In this document: piece after piece, positions 51,633-60,485 of the stretch
Numbering within the stretch: the stretch's first letter is position 1
Layout of the letters: every line of letters starts with the position of its first letter
Assembly (NCBI RefSeq): GCF_007993935.1
Contig: NZ_VITY01000024.1
Coordinates: 21,798-85,797, forward strand
Origin: Bradyrhizobium macuxiense
GTDB taxonomy: Bacteria; Pseudomonadota; Alphaproteobacteria; Rhizobiales; Xanthobacteraceae
Length of the DNA stretch: 64,000 bases
Direction: 5' to 3'
Notes under the pieces: model-generated
Seen by the model: the letters and a program-made list of their open reading frames with translations, nothing else
The model's database searches: none
Told to the model about the DNA's origin: nothing
Position numbers and translations under genes: made by a program

Positions 51633-53681
51633 TCACGCCGCGTCGCGATGCGCGGCGATGATCTGGTCGGCGGCACGGCCCGTCACTTCGGCCATGCGGT
51701 CGAACTGGCGGGTGAAGGTGCCGGCGCCGGCGGTGGCCGAGCGCAGCTCCACGATGAGGTCGCCGATCTCGGATTCCGGCATCGTGGCGCGAACGCAGTC
51801 CCAGCCGCTCCAGCCCTCGCGGGTGTCGAAGCCGAGGATCTGGCCGCGGCGCGCCGACAGGATCGCATTGATCTTGGCGGTGGCGTCGGTCGGACAGACG
51901 ATCTCGACCATATGGATCGGCTCCAGCAGCACCGGCTGGCACTGCGGCAACCCTTCGCTGGCCCCGATCCGCGCCGCGGTGCGGAACGCGAGATCGGAGG
52001 AATCGACGCTGTGATAGGAGCCGTCGGTCAGCGTGACGTCGACGTCGATCACCGGGAAACCGAGCGGGCCGCGCGCCAGCGCGTCGACGACGCCCTCTTC
52101 CACCGCGCCGATATAGTTGCGCGGCACCGCGCCGCCGACCACCTTCTCGTGGAATTCGAAGCCCGAGCCGCGCGGCTTCGGCCTGATGTCGAGCACCACA
52201 TCGCCGAACTGGCCATGGCCGCCGGACTGCTTCTTGTGCCGGCCGCGCTGGGTGATCGCCTTGCGGATGGTTTCCTGGTAGCCGATCGCCGGCGGATGCG
52301 ATTTGACGTTGACGCCGTAGCGGTCCTTCAGCCGCTCCTGCGCGACGCGCAGATGCATCTCGCCCTGCCCCCACAGCACGGTGTCGTGGGTGCGCGGGTT
52401 CTGGATCATCGTCAGCGACGGATCCTCCTCGTTCAGCCGCAGCAGCGCCTGGCCGAGCTTGACGTCGTCCTTGCGGTCGGTCGCTGATATCGAGATCGAC
52501 AGCACGGCCGCGGCCGGCTCGACCTTGGCCAGCGAAGCCGGGGCCGTCTTGCCGCTCGATACGGTATCGCCGGTCTTGATTGCATCGAGCTTGCCCAGCG
52601 CGACGGTGTCGCCGGCCTCCGCCGACGGCCGCTTGCTGTCATGCGTGCCCGAGACCGCGAGGATGCCGGAGACGCGTCCGCTGTCGCCGCTTGAGGATTG
52701 CAGCGTCGCGCCGTCGTCGAGATGGCCCATGAGCACGCGCGCCAGCGACAGCTTGCCGCCGTGCTGCAGATGCACGGTCTTGAACACATAGGCCAGCGCA
52801 TCCTTCTGGTCCTTGATGCCAAGCCGGCCGGCGGTCTCAGTGACGCCGGGCGCCTCGTGGCGCAGCGCCTTCATCAGGCGAAGCACGCCGTTCTCGCGGC
52901 TCGCGGCACCAAGCAGCACCGGACAAATCAGCCCCTCGCGCAATTCGCGGGCGAGATCGTCGAACACGGCATCGCGCGGCGGCTGGATGTCCTCCAGCAA
53001 TTGCTCCATCAGAGCATCGTCGTGATCGGCGAGCTTTTCCAGCATCGAGAAGCGCGCTTCCTTCTCGCGGTCGAGATTGCCGCCCTCCAGCGCCATCACT
53101 TCCGACGGCTTGTGCTCGCGATAGACGAAGGCGCGCTCCAGCGCGAGGTCGACGAAACCTTCGATCAGATCGCCGTTCCAGATCGGAATCTGGCGCAGCA
53201 CCAGCGGCACGCGCGACGCCGGCTGCAGCGTCGAGAGCGTCTCGCGGACGCGCTTGTTGGCGCGGTCGATCTTGTTCAGAAACAGGAAACGGGGAATTCC
53301 GAGCTCCTCGAGCTCGCGCAGGATGATCTGCAGCTGCGGCAGCTTCTTCTCGTCAGCTTCGCAGACCACGACCGCGGCATCGACCGCCGGCAACGCGGCA
53401 CGCATATCGTGCGCGAATTCGATCGAGCCGGGGCAATCGATAAAGGTGTAGCTGTCCCCCATAAAGGTGGTGGTGGCGGCGGTCAGGCCTACGCCCATCT
53501 TGTGTTGACGCGCCTCGGGGCTGGCATCGCCGACGGAGGTTCCGGCATCGACGCTGCCGGCAGTCTTGATGGCGCCAGTGCGCGCCAGGATCGCTTCCAG
53601 AAGTGTGGTTTTACCGCTTTGGAAAGGGCCCACCAGTGCGATACACCGTGGACCTCGGGGACTTCTGACGTCTTGTCCCAT
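51633..53681 (-). CDS. Elongation factor G-like GTPase (EF-G paralog)
   Basis: 682 residues with the full EF-G domain order (G domain, II, III, IV, V). The P-loop reads LVGPFQSGKTT; the switch-2 motif reads DCPGSIEF, so the catalytic His of the normal DTPGH is replaced by Ser; NKID is normal (FLFLNKIDRANK). Domain IV has SGGHGQFGDVVLDIRPKPRG. Such EF-G-like proteins are not the main translocase and may act in ribosome rescue or recycling, or in other roles; the altered switch 2 suggests slow GTP hydrolysis. It is distinct from canonical fusA. Confidence 0.88.
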   Translation of the reverse strand: MGQDVRSPRGPRCIALVGPFQSGKTTLLEAILARTGAIKTAGSVDAGTSVGDASPEARQHKMGVGLTAATTTFMGDSYTFIDCPGSIEFAHDMRAALPAVDAAVVVCEADEKKLPQLQIILRELEELGIPRFLFLNKIDRANKRVRETLSTLQPASRVPLVLRQIPIWNGDLIEGFVDLALERAFVYREHKPSEVMALEGGNLDREKEARFSMLEKLADHDDALMEQLLEDIQPPRDAVFDDLARELREGLICPVLLGAASRENGVLRLMKALRHEAPGVTETAGRLGIKDQKDALAYVFKTVHLQHGGKLSLARVLMGHLDDGATLQSSSGDSGRVSGILAVSGTHDSKRPSAEAGDTVALGKLDAIKTGDTVSSGKTAPASLAKVEPAAAVLSISISATDRKDDVKLGQALLRLNEEDPSLTMIQNPRTHDTVLWGQGEMHLRVAQERLKDRYGVNVKSHPPAIGYQETIRKAITQRGRHKKQSGGHGQFGDVVLDIRPKPRGSGFEFHEKVVGGAVPRNYIGAVEEGVVDALARGPLGFPVIDVDVTLTDGSYHSVDSSDLAFRTAARIGASEGLPQCQPVLLEPIHMVEIVCPTDATAKINAILSARRGQILGFDTREGWSGWDCVRATMPESEIGDLIVELRSATAGAGTFTRQFDRMAEVTGRAADQIIAAHRDAA

Positions 53682-53860
53682 TGCCGCCTCCTCGTGTTGG
53701 AGCTCGGCCCATGATTGGGTCGGCGACCGTTCATGCTCTGCCTGCGTTTGACATTTGGCAAGCGGGAAAACGTCGCTGCGGTGCGGCGTCGCGGATGTTT
53801 ACGATCGCGGAGCTGTGCGCCGCCCCTCTCCGGAAAAATTGCGTCCGATGCGCCAGTTCC

Positions 53861-54768
53861 TCAGCGCGCTACCCCTGGAGCGATCTCGCGCCAGCGCGCG
53901 GCGATGTCGAGCAGGCGCTGCACGGCAGGCGATGCGTCTTCCTCGCGCCACGCAATCGTGAGCGGGGCCGTCACCACCGGTGCGGAAAGCCGAACGTAGG
54001 CGACGCCGCGACCGGTCTGCGCGCGCGCCGCGGCCTCCGGAACGAGCGACACACCGACACCGGCGGCAATCAAACCGATCGCGGTTTGCAGATGCAGACC
54101 TCCTGCGCGAGCCGCGGCGTGAAGCCCGCTGCCCGGCATGCGTTGACGATCAGGCCCGTGACCGACGGCTCCGGCCGTGCCGGATACAGCACGAAGGCAT
54201 CGTCGGACAATTCGGCGAGCGCAATGTCGCGCCGCGTCGCAAGAGGATGCGCACGCGGCAGCGCTGCAACATAGGGCTCCTCGACGATGAGCCGCTGGGC
54301 AAGCCCCGGTTCGCCAAGCAGTGCCGGACGCGCGAAGCCGATATCGATCCGGCGCCGCCGCAACGCCTCTGCGATCTCGGCCGCCAGCATCTCGTCGAGC
54401 ACGAGCTCGACATCGGGACAGGCGTCACGATAGGCGCCGACGATGTCGGGCAGTCCCGCAAACATGGCAGAGCCGACGAATCCGATTCCGAGCTTGCCGG
54501 CCTGGCCGCGCCCGACGCGCCGCGTGTCGGCAACCGCACTCTCGAAACTTGCGAGCACCGCGCGGGCGCGCGCAAGAAATAGCTCGCCGGCCTCGGTGAG
54601 CCTGACAGGACGGCTATTCCGCTGCAGCAGCGTAACACCGAGTTCGTCCTCGAGCTGACGGATCTGCTGGCTGAGCGGCGGCTGCGCGATATGCAGCCGC
54701 TCGGCCGCGCGGGTGAAATTCAATTCCTCGCCGAGCGCCACGAAGTATCTAAGGTGTCGCAATTCCAT
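53861..54768 (-). pseudogene. LysR family regulator, frameshifted
   Basis: The N-terminal part from ATG 54768 (MELRHLRYFVALGEELNF) has a normal LysR HTH (AAERLHIAQPPLSQQIRQLE) and a substrate domain to about residue 218 (TPRLAQEV). At 54095-54099 one base is missing and the frame breaks to a stop at 54070. The C-terminal third is open in the next frame (HLQTAIGLIAAGVGVSLVPE...ARWREIAPGVAR) and completes a protein of about 302 residues, normal for LysR. Either a real inactivating frameshift or a sequencing error. It is divergent from an epoxide-hydrolase-like gene that it may once have controlled. Confidence 0.85.
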
Positions 54769-54892
54769 GCCACCGCTATAGCACGGCGGCCGGCGACGGC
54801 AGCCATACGCAATAGCTCTGCAACCGTATCGAACGAGTATTGGACCGGACGCGTCAACGCGGACAGCCTGCGGCAAACCACAGGAGGTCGGC

Positions 54893-55825
54893 ATGACGGC
54901 ACTGGAAGACGCCTTCGCGGATGCAGCCGCGGCAGGCATCACGCAACAGAAGATCGGTATCGGCGGCCTATCCGTCAACGTCGCGCGCTTCGGCAAGGGC
55001 CCGCCGCTGCTGCTGCTGCATGGCTGGCCGGAGTTCTGGTTGGTGTGGCGCCCGCTGATGCTGCGCCTCGGCGACAGCTTCGAGCTGATCGCGCCCGACC
55101 TGCGCGGCTGCGGCGACACCGGCAAGCCGACGCCGGGACCCGATGCCTCCGCGACCGCGGAGCGCCACGCGCAGGATATGTTCGCGGTCATGGACGCGCT
55201 CGGACATGACCGCTTCGGCGTGATCGGCGGCGATCTCGGCGCCTATGTCATGCAGGCGATGTCGCATCGTCAGCCGCAGCGGCTGACGGGCACGCTCTAT
55301 CTCTGCACGCCCTACCCGGGCCTCGGCCGACGCTACGGCGAGCCCGCTCACCTGATCGAGGTCTGGTATCAATACTTCCAGCAACTGCCATGGGCGGCGC
55401 AACTGGTCGGTAGCTCGCGCGAGTCATGCCGGCTCTATTTCCGCCACTTCCTCGACCATTGGTCGGGCGACGATCCCGCCGTGTTCGGCGACCTGCTGGA
55501 AGCCTATGTCGATAACTTCATGAAGCCGGGCAACATCCAGGGCGGCTTCGACTGGTATCTCTCGTCCGCACCCAATCGCCGGCTCTGGCTGGAAGGCAGG
55601 CTTCCGGCGCAACCGCGCATCGAGGTGCCCTCGCGCTTTCTCTGGGGCCGCCGCGATCCGCTGATCTCACCCGAATGGTCGGACCGGCTGGGGGACTATT
55701 GGAGAGAACCTTCGATCAGGTTCGTCGACACCGGGCACTATGTTCACGCCGAAGCGCCCGGCATCGTTGCCGAAGAAGCCCGCGGCTTCTTCGGCAGGTT
55801 GAAGAACGCTACGCGCGCGCTTTAG
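54893..55825 (+). CDS. Alpha/beta hydrolase, epoxide hydrolase family
   Basis: 310 residues. The oxyanion motif HGWPEFW, the nucleophile elbow VIGGDLGAYVMQ (Asp nucleophile), the acid in GRRDPL and the His in DTGHYVHAE give an Asp-Asp-His-type triad as in epoxide hydrolases and haloacetate/haloalkane dehalogenases; HGxP points to an epoxide hydrolase. AGGAGG lies just before ATG 54893. It is divergent from the broken LysR gene. The substrate is unknown. The stop codon overlaps that of the convergent DUF992 gene by 4 bases. Confidence 0.87.
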   Translation: MTALEDAFADAAAAGITQQKIGIGGLSVNVARFGKGPPLLLLHGWPEFWLVWRPLMLRLGDSFELIAPDLRGCGDTGKPTPGPDASATAERHAQDMFAVMDALGHDRFGVIGGDLGAYVMQAMSHRQPQRLTGTLYLCTPYPGLGRRYGEPAHLIEVWYQYFQQLPWAAQLVGSSRESCRLYFRHFLDHWSGDDPAVFGDLLEAYVDNFMKPGNIQGGFDWYLSSAPNRRLWLEGRLPAQPRIEVPSRFLWGRRDPLISPEWSDRLGDYWREPSIRFVDTGHYVHAEAPGIVAEEARGFFGRLKNATRAL

Positions 55826-56304
55826 CGACCCGGACGCAGTTCCAGGCTCTCGAGGCCGGCGGCGATGTTGACACCGACCTGGCCCTGCACGCTGAGCGGC
55901 TGCAGGGCGATGGTGTTGTCGGAGCCGCCGACCAGCACGTTGCCGCCGACGCCGACGCCGAGCGTCGCGCTGCCCTGCGCACCGGCATAGTTGCCGGAGA
56001 GTGCACCCGGCCCGAGCCGCTCCACCGGCGCGTAGACGCCCCAGGCCAGCGCCGATTCCTGGGTGATGCCGAGGTCGATGCCGACCTTCTGGATGGTCGC
56101 GATGTAGCGGTCCTCGGGCAGGCCATTGGCGCGCAGCACGCAGCCGAGATGGGTCACGGAACCGACGATGAAGCCGACGCTCGCGCCACCGCGGCATTCC
56201 AGGACGCCGACCTGCACGCGCTGGCTCGGCTGTTGGGCGTTGACGCCAACGATTGCGGTCAGCGTGGCGATGGCGGCAGCGGCGAGGAGAGTGAGGCGAC
56301 GCAT
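55822..56304 (-). CDS. DUF992 domain protein, secreted
   Basis: 160 residues with a signal peptide (LTLLAAAAIATLTAIVGVNA). The DUF992 core VQVGVLECRGGASVGFIVGS and later ATLGVGVGGNVLVGGSDNTI is a glycine-rich beta structure. Family role unknown; probably periplasmic or outer-membrane associated. ATG 56304 has GGAG about 10 bp upstream. It is a paralog of the gene at 56625-57149. Confidence 0.83.
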   Translation of the reverse strand: MRRLTLLAAAAIATLTAIVGVNAQQPSQRVQVGVLECRGGASVGFIVGSVTHLGCVLRANGLPEDRYIATIQKVGIDLGITQESALAWGVYAPVERLGPGALSGNYAGAQGSATLGVGVGGNVLVGGSDNTIALQPLSVQGQVGVNIAAGLESLELRPGR

Positions 56305-56511
56305 GTTGGGGAGTCTCCGGCTGAGAGGCATGACGCGAGCAGAGAACAGAACGGCGCCGTGTCTGCGGCGCCGTTCGCATCCTATGCCATAACATCGGAT
56401 GGTCGGCCAGAATTTGCGGTGCTCGGCCACCGATTGTTGGGGGATGTGGCGCTGTTGCTATGTTCCTTCGGGGCTGAAGTTTGGTCAGCAACGGACAGCA
56501 AACAACAGACC

Positions 56512-56541
56512 GCAAAAAAAGAGGCCCGCTTTCGCGGGCCC
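56512..56541 (-). terminator. Terminator after the second DUF992 gene
   Basis: On the minus strand GGGGCCCGCGAAAGCGGGCC forms a stem-loop followed by TCTTTTTTTGC. It lies about 84 bp past the minus-strand DUF992 gene at 56625. Confidence 0.8.
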
Positions 56542-56564
56542 CTTTGATCGAACACCAACCAGCC

Positions 56565-56622
56565 TAGAGCGTTTTCGAGCGAAGTGGATACCGGTTCGCG
56601 TGAAGAAAACGCGTCAAGACAA
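56565..56622. repeat. Family B palindromic repeat, copy 2
   Basis: GAGCGTTTTCGAGCGAAGTG, GATACCGGTTCGCGTGAAG and AAAACGCGTCAAGAC match the reverse complement of 8729-8780. On the minus strand the CTAGATTTGTCTTGACGCG edge contains the TAG stop of the DUF992 gene (56625-56627). Confidence 0.85.
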
Positions 56623-56624
56623 AT

Positions 56625-57149
56625 CTAGTGGTGGTGATGATGACGGTGGTGGCGATGATGCCGGCGCGGACCGTTGGTGCGGACCGGCTCGAGATCGATC
56701 CCGGCGATGCCGGCCGCAACGTTGAGGCCGGTCTGGCCCTGCACACTGATCGGCTGCAGCGCATAGGCGTTGTTCGGGCCACCGAACAGGAAGTTACCGC
56801 CGGCGCCGAGGCCGACCGAAGCATTGACGCCGACGCCGCCGTAGCTGCCGGCGAGCGCACCGCGCGGCACTACCGTGGTCGGCGCACTGACGGCCCAGGC
56901 GAGCTGGGTCTGTCCGGTGAAGCCGAGGTCGACGCCGATCCGCTTCACGGTCGCGAGATACGGCTCGGGCCGGCGGCCGCCGCTCTGGAACACGCATTCG
57001 AGGCGGGCGACAGAGCCGACGACGAAGCCGACATTCTCGCCGCCCTGGCACTGCAGGACCCCGGCTTGAACCTGTTGAGGCGCCGCGTTGGCGGTGGCGA
57101 ACGGCGCCAGCAACGCAAGCGCTGCAAAGGTGAGGGTCGAAAGTCGCAT
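56625..57149 (-). CDS. DUF992 domain protein with natural His-rich tail
   Basis: 174 residues. Signal peptide at 1-21 (LTFAALALLAPFATANAA), DUF992 core VQAGVLQCQGGENVGFVVGS and GLGAGGNFLFGGPNNAYALQ. The last residues are HHRHHRHHHHH, a natural His-rich tail preceded by GPRR, so the secreted protein could bind divalent metals such as Ni, Cu or Zn. The paralog at 55822-56304 lacks this tail. ATG 57149 is chosen for the signal peptide; the stop lies at the edge of a family B repeat. Confidence 0.83.
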   Translation of the reverse strand: MRLSTLTFAALALLAPFATANAAPQQVQAGVLQCQGGENVGFVVGSVARLECVFQSGGRRPEPYLATVKRIGVDLGFTGQTQLAWAVSAPTTVVPRGALAGSYGGVGVNASVGLGAGGNFLFGGPNNAYALQPISVQGQTGLNVAAGIAGIDLEPVRTNGPRRHHRHHRHHHHH

Positions 57150-57352
57150 TGGTCTGTCTCCGCAAGGTGAACTGAATTGCAAATTTGCGCGGCGGACACA
57201 AAGGAAGGCTCGTGTCCAAAACAAGGCAGTTCGCAAAGCGGCCGTAAAAACTTCCCGCGTGTGGCATTGATGTTCGCACACACGCGCGTGAGCTGAGCAG
57301 GTTGTGATTTGACTCGGCGATTTTACCGGCGCGCCATCTCAGCGCATAAACG

Positions 57353-57387
57353 AAAACGCTCCCGCACCAGGTGCGGGAGCGTTTTTT
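57353..57387 (-). terminator. Strong terminator after aspartate aminotransferase
   Basis: AAAACGCTCCCGCACC and GGTGCGGGAGCGTTTT form a perfect 16-bp stem with a 1-base loop and T/A runs on both sides. It is 22 bp past the minus-strand aminotransferase stop. Confidence 0.9.
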
Positions 57388-57408
57388 AGTCTCTCGGTTC
57401 GGAATCGA

Positions 57409-58611
57409 CTATCGCAGATTACCGCAGAAGCGCTGGATGCGCTTGCAGGCGTCCTCGAGATCCGAGGTCTTGGTGGCGTAGGAGATGCGGAACGCGGGGC
57501 CAAGGCCGAACGCCGATCCTTGCACGACTGCGACGCCTTCGCTCTCGAGCAGCTCGGTGACGAACGCCTCGTCGTTGTCGATCACCTTGCCCGAGGGCGC
57601 CTTCTTGCCGATCGTGCCGGCGCAGGACGGATAGACGTAGAACGCGCCTTCCGGCCGCGGGCACTCGATGCCGCTCGCCTGGTTGAGCATCGACACCACG
57701 AGGTCGCGGCGTTCCTTGAACACCTTGTTGTTCGCGGCGATGAAGTCCTGCGGACCGTTGAGCGCCTCGACCGACGCCCACTGCGCGATCGACGACGGGT
57801 TCGAGGTCGACTGCGACTGGATCGTCGCCATCGCCTTGATCAGCTGCGCCGGGCCGCCGGCATAGCCGATGCGCCAGCCGGTCATGCAGTAGGCCTTCGA
57901 CACGCCGTTCACGGTCAGCGTGCGATCGTAGAGGCTCGGCTCGACCTGCGCCGCGGTGGTGAAGACGAAGTCGTCATAGACGAGGTGCTCGTACATGTCG
58001 TCGGTCATCACCCAGACATGCGGATGCTTGACCAGTACGTCTGTGATCGCCTTGAGCTCGCTCCTCGTATAGGCCGAGCCGGTCGGGTTCGACGGCGAGC
58101 ACAGGATCACCCATTTGGTCTTCGGCGTGATCGCCTTCTCGAGATCTTCCGGGCGCAGCTTGAAGCCGGTCGAAGCCGGGCACACCACCGGGACCGACTC
58201 GCCGCCGGCGAGCGCGACCATCTCGGGATAGCTGACCCAATACGGCGCCGGGATGATCACCTCGTCGCCCGGATTGATGGTCGCCATCAGCGCGTTGTAG
58301 AGCACCTGCTTGCCGCCGGTGCCGACGATGATCTGGTTCGGCTTGTAGGTCAGGCCGTTCTCACGCGAGAACTTGTTGATGATGGCTTCCTTGAGCTCCG
58401 GAATGCCGCCGACATCGGTGTACTTGGTCTTGCCGGCCTCGATCGCGTGGATCGCAGCCAGCTTGATGTTGGCGGGCGTGTCGAAGTCCGGCTCGCCGGC
58501 GCCGAGGCCGATGACATTGCGGCCCGCGGCTTTCAGCGCGCGTGCTTTGTCCGTGACCGCGATCGTCGCGGACGGCTTCACACGGTCGAGCGCAGCGGAC
58601 AGGAAGGCCAT
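57409..58611 (-). CDS. aatA: Aspartate aminotransferase (class I, subgroup Ib)
   Basis: 400 residues. PLP enzyme interconverting aspartate/2-oxoglutarate and oxaloacetate/glutamate. The PLP-lysine motif VNGVSKAYCMTGWRIGYAGG, the N-terminal VIGLGAGEPDFDTPANIK, SPSNPTGSAYTRSEL and the C-terminal Arg in GPAFRISYATK match the alphaproteobacterial AatA type (Ib). ATG 58611 has AGGAG at spacing 6. It is monocistronic, with a strong terminator downstream. Confidence 0.94.
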   Translation of the reverse strand: MAFLSAALDRVKPSATIAVTDKARALKAAGRNVIGLGAGEPDFDTPANIKLAAIHAIEAGKTKYTDVGGIPELKEAIINKFSRENGLTYKPNQIIVGTGGKQVLYNALMATINPGDEVIIPAPYWVSYPEMVALAGGESVPVVCPASTGFKLRPEDLEKAITPKTKWVILCSPSNPTGSAYTRSELKAITDVLVKHPHVWVMTDDMYEHLVYDDFVFTTAAQVEPSLYDRTLTVNGVSKAYCMTGWRIGYAGGPAQLIKAMATIQSQSTSNPSSIAQWASVEALNGPQDFIAANNKVFKERRDLVVSMLNQASGIECPRPEGAFYVYPSCAGTIGKKAPSGKVIDNDEAFVTELLESEGVAVVQGSAFGLGPAFRISYATKTSDLEDACKRIQRFCGNLR

Positions 58612-59244
58612 TATCATCTCCTGGCAAACGTCGTGAGCCGTTGGGCCACGACTTGATTTGAATGGGATCGCGGCACCCTAGGCCTGTCGCCGCTGCATCG
58701 CAAGAAGCTTGGCGGCAAAGCACGAAAACTTTCCCGCATGGCGCGCAACATGCGCAATATTCCGCAAGTTCCGCCCTCAAATGACTCATATCCGGCAAGC
58801 CTTGTGATGGCCGCTTCAGCCTAGCCGGCAAGGCTTCCGGCTAAGCGCTCGAGCGCGGATTGCTCCGAGGACAATGTGCCGCGCGGCAGCTGCCTGATGG
58901 CGCCGGCGGCAGGTGCTCCAGCGCAGCCCCGACAGCGCACCCCGCGATCCGGATGCCGCGTTAACGTTTCTGAATTGCAGCACGTCAGCCACGGCCGCCG
59001 GTGGCATCGACCGGCACCGTGCACAGCGTCGCAGAGGCGTGATCCGAGTTGTTCTGCCGTGTTGATGGAATCGTTCTGCACGCGTGCAGTGCGGTAGACG
59101 TTTCGACTTTTTCCACATTGCAGGGCTTGCGACGCACCCCTGTCGGCATCATTGTTTAGCGGCGTTGCGGTGTGACAGGCCGCGCAGATTTCAAGCGTAC
59201 CGTCTCATGCAGTCCGTCTTCCTGATCGAGTGAACCCCGACGCA
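58612..59244. other. Long intergenic region with a 14-bp palindrome
   Basis: 633 bp between the aminotransferase and a GST gene. It has a hairpin-like AGCCGGCAAGGCTTCCGGCT near 58820 and the perfect palindrome CTGCACGCGTGCAG at 59076-59089, which may be an operator. Short minus-strand frames inside have Arg-rich, unlikely products. I found no tRNA or clear sRNA. Confidence 0.5.
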
Positions 59245-59898
59245 ATGTACAAGCTCTATTCGATGCAGCGCTCCGGCAACAGCTACAAGGTCCGGCTGGC
59301 GCTTGCCGTGCTGAACACGCCGTACGAGGCGATCGAAATCGACATCCTGCGCGGCGAGAGCCGGACCCCGGAATTCCTGGCCAAGAATCCGAGCGGCCAG
59401 GTGCCGTTGCTCGAGGTCGCCGAAGGCCGCCATCTCGCGGAGTCCAACGCCATCCTCTGGTATGTTGCGATCGGCACGCCGCTGGCGCCGGAGTCGCGGA
59501 TCGAGCGCGCAGAGGCGCTGCAGTGGATGTTCTTCGAACAGCACGCGCTGGAGCCGAATATCGGCGCCGCCTATTTCTGGCTGTCGCTGGTCAAGGGCGG
59601 GCGCGACCTGCAGACGCACGCGCTGGAGGACTGGATGGAGCGCGGTTATGCGGCGCTGCAGGTGATGGAAAATCACCTCAAGAACCACACGTTTTTCGCC
59701 GCCGAGCAGTTCACCGTCGCCGACATCGCCCTCTATGGCTACACCCACGTCGCCGACCGCTGCGACTTCGACCTGACGACCTTTCCGTCGATCCGGGCCT
59801 GGCTGAAACGGGTCGAGCAGACCCCCGGATTTGTCGCGATGGATTGGCAGCCGGATCCCGAAGCCGAGCCTCAGGCCCGCCTCGTGGCGGGCGTTTGA
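59245..59898 (+). CDS. Glutathione S-transferase family protein
   Basis: 217 residues. The N-terminal thioredoxin-like domain reads MYKLYSMQRSGNSYKVRLAL and SGQVPLLEVAEGRHLAESNA with the cis-Pro and ESNA glutathione loop; the C-terminal helical domain ends with EQFTVADIALYGYTHVADRC. Soluble; substrate unknown. ATG 59245 is preferred over the GTG at 59230. A second GST lies at 40836-41426, of different sequence. Confidence 0.88.
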   Translation: MYKLYSMQRSGNSYKVRLALAVLNTPYEAIEIDILRGESRTPEFLAKNPSGQVPLLEVAEGRHLAESNAILWYVAIGTPLAPESRIERAEALQWMFFEQHALEPNIGAAYFWLSLVKGGRDLQTHALEDWMERGYAALQVMENHLKNHTFFAAEQFTVADIALYGYTHVADRCDFDLTTFPSIRAWLKRVEQTPGFVAMDWQPDPEAEPQARLVAGV

Positions 59899-60077
59899 AC
59901 AACGGGTCTGAATTGGGGGAATAGCGGGGAAACTGCCCAAATAGCGGGCAAAACCCCCACGCGGGCCGCATTTTCGCCGCTTTCAGGGGGCCTCGCCGCC
60001 GCAATGTTGCCGGTGACGGTGGGCAGATTCGCTCGGATGTCGCGAGTGATTCGCTCGCGGCCTGAGGGATTTAGACC

Positions 60078-60254
60078 ATGAAACGGTGGTCCGGCACGGC
60101 AGGCTTCCATGGCCGCCCTGCCCCGGTGGCATCATCCCGGCTGACCAGCGCGATCGCCGCGTCACTCGCGCTTGGCGCGCTGACGCTGTGCCTGGTCGTG
60201 GCCGTGACGGTGCTGTCGAGCAACATCAGCATGGCGACATCGATCCCGGCGTAA
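60078..60254 (+). CDS. Tiny single-span membrane protein, 58 aa
   Basis: A 58-residue frame from ATG 60078 to TAA 60254. After a polar start (MKRWSGTAGF) it has one clear membrane helix, residues 24-46 (SAIAASLALGALTLCLVVAV, then TVL), and a short tail (SSNISMATSIPA). Coding potential is supported by codon phase and GC-rich third positions. Function unknown. Confidence 0.5.
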   Translation: MKRWSGTAGFHGRPAPVASSRLTSAIAASLALGALTLCLVVAVTVLSSNISMATSIPA

Positions 60255-60315
60255 TCCAGCAAGTTCGTTTTGGCACCTTATCCGCGGCAAGGCGCGGGAG
60301 AGACAGCGGCGCGAC

Positions 60316-60471
60316 ATGATGAAGACCCCCGTGGGACTTGTGACCGTGACGCTGTCGGCGGCGATCCTGTTGGCGGCATCGCTCCTGATCGTGACCGGCA
60401 CGCAGGGCGAAGACCGCGCCCACCCCGCGCACGTCACGACGCCCGCAGCCAAGCAGGCCCCGCGCCACTAG
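60316..60471 (+). CDS. Tiny secreted or membrane protein, 51 aa
   Basis: A 51-residue frame from ATG 60316 (alternative ATG 60319) to TAG 60469-60471. A hydrophobic helix at 6-27 (GLVTVTLSAAILLAASLLIV) could be a signal anchor, followed by a His/Pro/Ala-rich tail (EDRAHPAHVTTPAAKQAPRH). It lies 61 bp after the 58-aa frame on the same strand. A family A repeat follows it 14 bp later. Function unknown. Confidence 0.5.
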   Translation: MMKTPVGLVTVTLSAAILLAASLLIVTGTQGEDRAHPAHVTTPAAKQAPRH

Positions 60472-60485
60472 GGTCCTATTTTTTT

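Noticed and set aside
58821..59081. Possible 86-aa minus-strand gene in the long intergenic region
   Set aside because: GTG start without ribosome binding site, Cys/Arg-rich low-quality product and no recognisable family.
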